Source: Methylobacter sp.
GTDB taxonomy: Bacteria > Pseudomonadota > Gammaproteobacteria > Methylococcales > Methylomonadaceae
DNA length: 39,051 nucleotides
Direction of reading: 5' to 3'
Assembly: GCA_028716975.1 (NCBI GenBank)
Contig: JAQUOU010000028.1
Coordinates: 1 to 39,051, forward strand
The position numbers and the translations under genes are program-made. Below, one piece after another: positions 34,441 through 39,051 of this stretch; the stretch's first letter is position 1; each line of letters begins with the position of its first letter. A model generated the notes under the pieces. That model was not told the origin of the DNA, did no database searches, and was given only the letters and a program-made list of their open reading frames with translations.

Positions 34441-34624
34441 TAGGGTGTTGGAAGATTTTCAATAAATTAATGACAAGCGAAATGAGCATCTGCACAATCA
34501 ATACGCTCAATAAACGCATATCCGAGCAGTAACAATAGCGGAGAACCAAACAGCAATATGCCTGCTCTGAATATGGATTGGATGAAGAGGTAATTTAGTT
34601 AAAAAATAAATGTAGTTACAATCC

Positions 34625-34995
34625 TTAATCTTGGTTAAGAATAGCTTGCCCCATCGCTTTTACTGATCCGTCCCCATTGACATACATATAAAGTGTTGTG
34701 GTCGTGATACTAAGGCGTTTAGCTACATCCGTCGCATTGGCTTTTGGATCAGCCATCGCAGACATAGCCATCATTAAAGTAGATCTGTCCATTTTGCGGG
34801 GTCGTCCACCTTTGCGTCCCCGTGCCCTAGCTGCGGCAAGTCCGGCAAGGGTACGCTCGGCAATTAGCTCCCGTTCGAATTCGGCTAATGCCGCAAAAAT
34901 CCCAAAGAACAGCCTCCCGTTTGAGGTGGTCGTATCGATTTGCGCACCCGCACCGGCCAGAACTTTTAACCCTATATTACGATTTGCGGCTGTAT
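34625..34995 (-). pseudogene. tnpR: tnpR resolvase remnant (C-terminal two thirds)
   Basis: The minus strand reads NRNIGLKVLAGAGAQIDTTTSNGRLFFGIFAALAEFERELIAERTLAGLAAARARGRKGGRP, then a helix-turn-helix tail (NATDVAKRLSITTTTLYMYVNGDG), to the stop at 34625-34627. This is the back end of a Tn3-type serine resolvase. The first 75 or so residues with the catalytic Ser are absent, and a stop lies just upstream in frame. It meets the similarly 5'-truncated tnpA back-to-back, so the segment between the two divergent starts, where res should lie, has been deleted. Confidence 0.88.
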
Positions 34996-37711
34996 GATGT
35001 TTCTCAGGCTAGGCGCAAACACTTGTCGGCGGTGCGAGAGTTTTTAGCGGTTAAACCATTTGGCGATGATGGCAAGGAGTTGATGCGACAAACTTTTGCC
35101 GAAGCGGCGCTGACCAACGAAGATGTCATCGATATTATTAATATCGGCATCGAAAACTTGATACGTCATCGTTACGAGTTGCCGGCATTCGATACCTTGC
35201 TGCGGGAAGCTCGTGTCGAACGGATTGCTACGAATCAGGCGCTGCACAGGCAAATTCACGATGCTCTTGGAGATGCTGGCCGGATTTATCTCGACAAGCT
35301 CTTCGTCGTGGGCGATGACCCGCGTCGAGTGAGTCCTTGGAACGACATCAAGCAAGATGCCGCCAAACCTACGATAGAGGGCATGCGGGAGTTGGTTGAA
35401 CGCTATGACCGACTGACCAAGCTCGCTTGCTACGCAGACCTATTAAAAACCATGCCGGTCATCAAAATCAAACAATGGGCGCTGGAAGGCAATAGTCTCG
35501 ATGCCGCCAGCATGATGGATATGGCTGCCGCCAAACGCTACGCCGTCGCCTTGGCAGTGATTCGGCAACGGCTGGCAATTGTGATCGATGATCTGTGCAA
35601 TATTTTTTGCAGACAGATGAAGCGAACGTTGTACAGCGCCGAAGAAGCGCTTGAAGAATATCTGGAAGACAATCAAGAAAAAACCGATGAGATTCTACGC
35701 CGGTTTGCGATGCTGGAAACACTTTTAAATTCCAGCCAATCGGCAGACGAACAATTAAAAGGCGTTCGCCAGGCAGTGACGGCTCGCCCGGATTTATGCG
35801 AATTCTCGCGTTTACATGCGGAATACGGCGGAAAGAACGAATTCCGTTTTGTCTGGCAGTTCTTCAAGCCACGGCGGGCGGAAATGTTACGGATTTTGAG
35901 CAAGCTAAAACTTGAATCCACCAGTCAGGATGCCAGTTTTGAGCGGTCGCTGGCTTTTATGTTGGAGAATAGCCATCGGCAAATCGCGTGGCTATCGCTT
36001 AATAGCAAAGGCAACATAACATTAACTGATAACGATCTGGACTGGATTCCAGAAAAATGGTGGAAGTTGGTGACAGGCGAAATCAAGCGGGATGTAGTCC
36101 CGACCCGAATCAACCGCCGCCAGTTCGAAGCCTGCGTGTGTTCGCAAATGGTTAGGGAACTGAAATCCGGCGACCTTTGCGTGATCGGCAGCGATGCCTA
36201 TTCTGACCACCGAAACGAACTGGTGCTGATGGAGGAATGCGAAAGGACACGAGCGGATTATGGCGAAAAAGTAGGTTTGCCAGTCGAGTGTGCTGCATTT
36301 ATTAAGCATGTTCGCACCCTGCTGACCGAAGCGGCACAGCAAGCTGAAGTCTTATCAGGAAAATGCTTATTTCAAGATCGTTGATGGCAGGCCAAAGCTG
36401 GGTAGGCAAGAGAAAAAAGAGACGCCGCCCGGATTCAAGCAGTTGGATGACGCATTAAGGCGAAAACTCGATAGCATCGGTCTATCGTTGTTGGACGTGC
36501 TTGCCGATACCATGCAATGGATTGGGTGGGGTAAGCATTTTGGCCCGTTGAGCGGTCACAAAGGTAAGTTGCAGGAGGAAGACCGGCGCAAGATTTTGAC
36601 GGTGTTTGCCTATGGCACAGGTTTGGGACCGACACAAATTGCCAAAAACATTGCCGATGTCAGTGCACGTCAAGTGTCGTTCGTCAATCAACGCCAAGTC
36701 ACGACGGAGAAACTGGAGGCCGCTATCTCAACAACCATCAATGCGTATAATCAACTTCAACTGCCATGGTATTGGGGTGATACAAAACGCGCGGCGGCAG
36801 ACGGTACGCAATGGAATCTGTACCAAAATAATTTACTGTCGGAACGCCATATCCGCTATGGCGGTTATGGCGGCATTGCTTATTACCATGTCAGCGATAC
36901 CTATATTGCGCTGTTTTCGCATTTCATTCCCTGCGGTGTCTGGGAAGCCGTGTATATCCTGGATGGGCTGACAAAAAACAATTCGGATATTCAGCCCGAC
37001 ACCTTGCATGGCGACACCCAGGCGCAAAGCGCGCCGGTTTATGGCTTGGCTTTTTTGCTGGGTATCAAACTGATGCCGCGTATTCGCAACTGGAAAGATT
37101 TGAAATGGTTTCGCCCTAGCGCCGACGAAGTGTATCAACACATTGATGACCTTTTTACCAAGGATGCCATCGATTGGAATTTGATTGCCTGTCATTTGCC
37201 TGACATGCTGCAAGTGGCGCAATCGATACGTGCCGGGCGTATTCAACCATCGACCATCTTGCGTAAGCTTGGCACTGCAAGCCGGAAAAATAAACTGTAT
37301 TTCGCCTTTCGTGAGTTGGGCCGAGTCGTCCGCACCATATTCCTGCTGGAATATATCAGCGACGATGCCTTACGCCAAGTCATCCAGGCGGCGCAAAACA
37401 AGTGCGAAGGGTTTAACAACTTTGCGCAGTGGGCGTATTTTGGGTCGGACACCATCGAGGAAAATGTGCGCGAAGATCAGTTGAAGATAATCAAGTACAA
37501 TCACCTGATTGCTAATCTGATGATTTTCCACAACTGCCATACGATGACGCAGGCATTTAAGGAACTGGAAGCGGAAGGGATGAAGTTGACGCCAGAATTA
37601 GCCGCAGCGTTTAGCCCATATCGAACGCATCACGCCAATCGTTTCGGCAAATACGAGCTTCGGGAGCGGGATTTGGAACCGATTGACTACGGTGTGATAT
37701 TCCAGATGTAA
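34965..37711 (+). pseudogene. tnpA: tnpA, Tn3-family transposase, 5'-truncated and frameshifted
   Basis: The reading joins at about LYDVSQARRKHLSAVREFLAVKPF, the end of the N-terminal DUF4158 region, so roughly the first 100 residues are gone. It runs to about 36,355, where the frame changes (EVLSGNAYFKIVDGRPKLG is in another frame), and continues from 36,443 to the stop 37709-37711. The catalytic triad is visible: Asp in AAADGTQW, Asp in TLHGDTQAQSAPVYG and Glu in NKCEGFNNFAQW. The stop is 10 bp before the right inverted repeat, as usual. Two lesions make it inactive. Confidence 0.92.
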
Positions 37712-37721
37712 CCAAATCAGG

Positions 37722-37759
37722 GATGTTACTCATTTACGAAGGAATCCTTACGGTCCCCC
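37722..37759 (-). repeat. Right 38-bp terminal inverted repeat (IRR)
   Basis: On the minus strand it begins GGGGGACCGTAAGGATTCCT, matching IRL at 36 of 38 positions. Confidence 0.92.
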
Positions 37760-37764
37760 CAATT
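37760..37764 (+). repeat. Target-site duplication (CAATT), right copy
   Basis: Identical to 24490-24494, directly outside the right inverted repeat. Confidence 0.88.
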
Positions 37765-37864
37765 CAAGCGGCAGTTCGGCGACTTCATCCAGAAATAAGG
37801 TTCCGCCCTGTGCGCGTTGAAACAGACCACTATGATCTTTGATTTCTCCGGTAAAAGCGCCGCG
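37760..37864 (-). pseudogene. Sigma-54 activator gene, upstream fragment
   Basis: The minus strand reads [36 protein letters not shown] and joins exactly to QAKLLRVV at the other end of the transposon. It holds the GAFTG loop and Walker B. Everything further upstream (PAS domain, Walker A) is replaced at about 37,864 by an IS630 fragment, so the gene had a second break independent of the transposon. Confidence 0.88.
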
Positions 37865-38118
37865 CACAACGCGTTCATGAAACCACTGTGCCCGGCTGGG
37901 CGCTACGCTTTAACACTGCGGGGCTCGATGGGTTAAAGGAATCACCGCAAAGTGGCGCCACACGAAAATTACCGGCGGACCCAGAAGCCAGGCTTAAGGA
38001 TGCGGTGATTGGCCTACAAGAACAACGCTCGGGCAGACGCATTACCGGGCACGCTATACGGGCCCTGCTGGAAGAACAGCTTCAGGTCAGCTGTTGCCTC
38101 AATAGCGTTTATAACCGG
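37864..38118 (+). pseudogene. IS630-type transposase, N-terminal helix-turn-helix fragment
   Basis: The frame reads [54 protein letters not shown], the N-terminal recognition region of IS630/Tc1-type transposases. It continues RITGHAIRALLEEQLQVSCCLNSVYN before a break into cydB sequence near 38,118. The DDE domain is missing and no ends are recognisable. Confidence 0.75.
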
Positions 38119-38120
38119 TG

Positions 38121-38309
38121 GGCACCTCCCCGACGAGCAGCCTGACCGTATGGGACTCCAGCTCCAGCCGCTACACATTGCAGTTGTTGTTCTTCGCCAC
38201 CGTATTGATGATGCCTATCGTTATGGCCTACAGTACCTGAGTCTATCACGTTCTGCGCGGCAAATTGACGGTTGAGGATATTCAAAAAAATCGAAACGTC
38301 TGGTATTAA
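38121..38309 (+). pseudogene. 3' end of a second cydB with an in-frame stop
   Basis: The frame reads SLTVWDSSSSRYTLQLLFFATVLMMPIVMAYST, then TGA at 38238-38240, then VYHVLRGKLTVEDIQKNRNVWY and TAA at 38307-38309. This is the last two helices and tail of an E. coli-type CydB (SLTMWDA..., ...ITKEDIERNTHSLY). The TGA stands where such proteins have Trp. It is unlike the CioB-type subunit at 22,751 and therefore stems from a second bd oxidase whose other parts were lost. Confidence 0.85.
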
Positions 38310-38320
38310 GGAGAAACAGC

Positions 38321-38419
38321 ATGTGGTATTTCGCATGGATTTTAGGGGTCGGCTTGGCGTGTGCAATGGCTATCATTAACGCCTTATGGCTGGAAATTAA
38401 CGATGATCCGGATCGTTGA
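38321..38419 (+). CDS. cydX: CydX-like small subunit of cytochrome bd
   Basis: A 32-residue peptide, MWYFAWILG followed by VGLACAMAIINALWLEINDD. One membrane helix has the MWYFAWILG start that defines CydX/YbgT, and the acidic residue after the helix is conserved. AAGGAGAAA lies at ideal distance before the ATG. CydX stabilises the heme site of CydAB. It follows the broken cydB by 11 bp, the normal cydABX arrangement, so it is a survivor of that operon. Whether it can serve the CioAB-type oxidase 15 kb away is doubtful. The ORF is intact; expression is uncertain because its operon promoter is gone. Confidence 0.92.
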   Translation: MWYFAWILGVGLACAMAIINALWLEINDDPDR

Positions 38420-38449
38420 AAGTAAATTTGATACGCCAGGAGTAGCTTG

Positions 38450-38536
38450 ATGAACGATAAAATCCTTTTTACTCAAAAAATCGGCAATAGTTTGGTGATT
38501 CTTTTCCATCATCTTGCGCTATTCAGGGTACCGTAA
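38450..38536 (+). CDS. Short ORF after cydX, probably truncated by the IS110 element
   Basis: A 28-residue ORF (MNDKILFTQKIGNSLVILFHHLALF...) with a clear CAGGAG ribosome site, 30 bp after cydX. The final residues and stop fall where the neighbouring IS110 sequence appears to begin (about 38,525-38,545). It is probably the start of a further gene of the lost cyd operon; no family is recognised. Confidence 0.45.
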   Translation: MNDKILFTQKIGNSLVILFHHLALFRVP

Positions 38537-38552
38537 GATACCGTCTTAAAAG

Positions 38553-39051
38553 TCAAGTTGAAATGCCATAATCGGCCTTATAAGGTTGACGTGTTTTCAG
38601 CACACCAAAGCACAAATGAGCTAATTTCCTCATAACAGCTCCAAGCGCAGACATTTTAGATTTACCGCGTTCTAGCAAGCGTCGGTATAGCGCTTTGAGG
38701 TGCGGATTATGTTGAGTTGCGACAATTGCAGCCCTATACAGGACGGCGCGAATACGCGCTGGCCCAGCTTTGGATAGGCAAGGACGACCCAGCACAGAGG
38801 TTCCAGACTGGCGTTCCACCGGCACTAAACCCAGATAAGCCGCCAGTTGTTCGGCGGATTGGAAATGATGATTATGCATGACTGACAACAGGTGATTGCC
38901 GACTTGAGACCCAACCCCCGGAACGCTTGTTAACAAATCTCGATCGGCTTTGAGAGTGGGATGTTTGTTGATGTGATCGTCGATGTCGTGTTGCAACTTA
39001 GTGAGTTGTTTTTCCAGAAAGCCAATCGAATCAATAATGGACTGCTGAATC
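38553..39051 (-). CDS. IS110-family transposase, C-terminal part (continues past window)
   Basis: The minus strand is open from the window edge to 38553, with at least 165 residues: coiled DSIGFLEKQLTKLQHDIDDHINKHP, then the Transposase_20 domain LLTSVPGVGSQVGNHLLSVM, FQSAEQLAAYLGLVPVERQSGTSVLGRPCLSKAGPARIRAVLYRAAIVA and SALGAVMRKLAHLCFGVLK. IS110 enzymes use a DEDD N-terminal domain (outside the window) and a C-terminal catalytic Ser, and are guided by a bridge RNA made from the element's end. The visible part is intact. Confidence 0.92.
   Translation of the reverse strand, partial: IQQSIIDSIGFLEKQLTKLQHDIDDHINKHPTLKADRDLLTSVPGVGSQVGNHLLSVMHNHHFQSAEQLAAYLGLVPVERQSGTSVLGRPCLSKAGPARIRAVLYRAAIVATQHNPHLKALYRRLLERGKSKMSALGAVMRKLAHLCFGVLKTRQPYKADYGIST

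Larger units (their letters stand above)
24495..37759 (+). mobile_element. 13,265-bp Tn3-family transposon with RND efflux cargo
   Basis: It is bounded by 38-bp inverted repeats (24495-24532 and 37722-37759) that differ at two positions and start GGG, and is flanked by a 5-bp CAATT duplication, the Tn3-family hallmark. In order it holds an EamA-type exporter, a duplicated 4-helix membrane protein, an RND fragment, a full RND pump/adaptor/outer-membrane channel operon, a sensor kinase, a response regulator, a PepSY protein, a tnpR remnant and a tnpA remnant. Both tnp genes have lost their 5' ends and tnpA also has a frameshift. The element cannot move itself unless complemented in trans. It interrupts a sigma-54 activator gene. 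Confidence 0.92.

Noticed and set aside
38238-38240. TGA read as Trp or selenocysteine in the cydB tail
   Set aside because: Nothing else in the window suggests TGA recoding. The fragment also lacks its first 80 percent, so simple decay explains it.
1-39051. CRISPR arrays, tRNA or rRNA genes
   Set aside because: No regularly spaced repeats, cloverleaf-type sequences or rRNA-like stretches were recognised by eye on either strand.

Overview
The window looks like an accessory chromosomal region of a gammaproteobacterium. Base composition is moderate, bacterial -24/-12 (sigma-54) promoters are present, and the second bd-oxidase remnant and CydX resemble enterobacterial forms. A methanotroph-like (Methylococcales) host is possible, but that is a guess from gene content; no methane or methanol genes are visible. 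The region is heavily rearranged, with at least six mobile elements or remnants and many broken genes.

Layout. (1) 1-3.6 kb: a broken SRAP gene, a divergent MarR regulator/aminotransferase pair, then an 844-bp cassette with 42-bp inverted repeats carrying a DUF6398 gene, which abuts a truncated WGR-domain gene. (2) 3.6-7.2 kb: a plasmid-like maintenance block (small unknown protein, KfrA-like coiled-coil protein, HU, serine resolvase) with AT-rich palindromes and an inverted pair of perfect DnaA boxes. (3) 7.2-9.5 kb: nested, decayed IS transposases, a TfoX-N protein and a SnoaL-like pseudogene. (4) 9.8-23.8 kb: a sulfur-oxidation/detoxification island. It holds a FisR-like sigma-54 activator, a secreted DUF1264 protein, a secreted beta-propeller, a SoxB/5'-nucleotidase-like metallophosphoesterase, two YeeE/YedE half-transporters, a persulfide dioxygenase-rhodanese fusion, an AhpD-like protein, sulfide:quinone oxidoreductase, a truncated SulP permease and a CioAB-type bd oxidase. 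(5) 24,495-37,759: a 13,265-bp Tn3-family transposon with 38-bp inverted repeats and a CAATT target duplication. It splits a second sigma-54 activator gene and carries a complete RND efflux operon with its own two-component system and PepSY protein. Its tnpA and tnpR are both damaged. (6) 37.8 kb to the end: the other half of the activator gene, an IS630 fragment, the 3' end of a second cydB with an intact cydX, and an IS110-family transposase running off the edge.

How the genes work together (inference). The activator at 9.8-11.2 kb probably senses sulfane sulfur and drives sigma-54 promoters at about 11.32 kb and 17.09 kb; TGAAACA/TGTTTCA repeats lie upstream of both. SQR would oxidise sulfide to sulfane sulfur, the dioxygenase-rhodanese would convert persulfide to sulfite/thiosulfate, YeeE/YedE would move sulfur compounds, and the sulfide-tolerant CioAB-type oxidase would keep respiration running. 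The transposon adds an efflux system in which a 42-bp box is repeated upstream of two separate cargo units, suggesting shared control.
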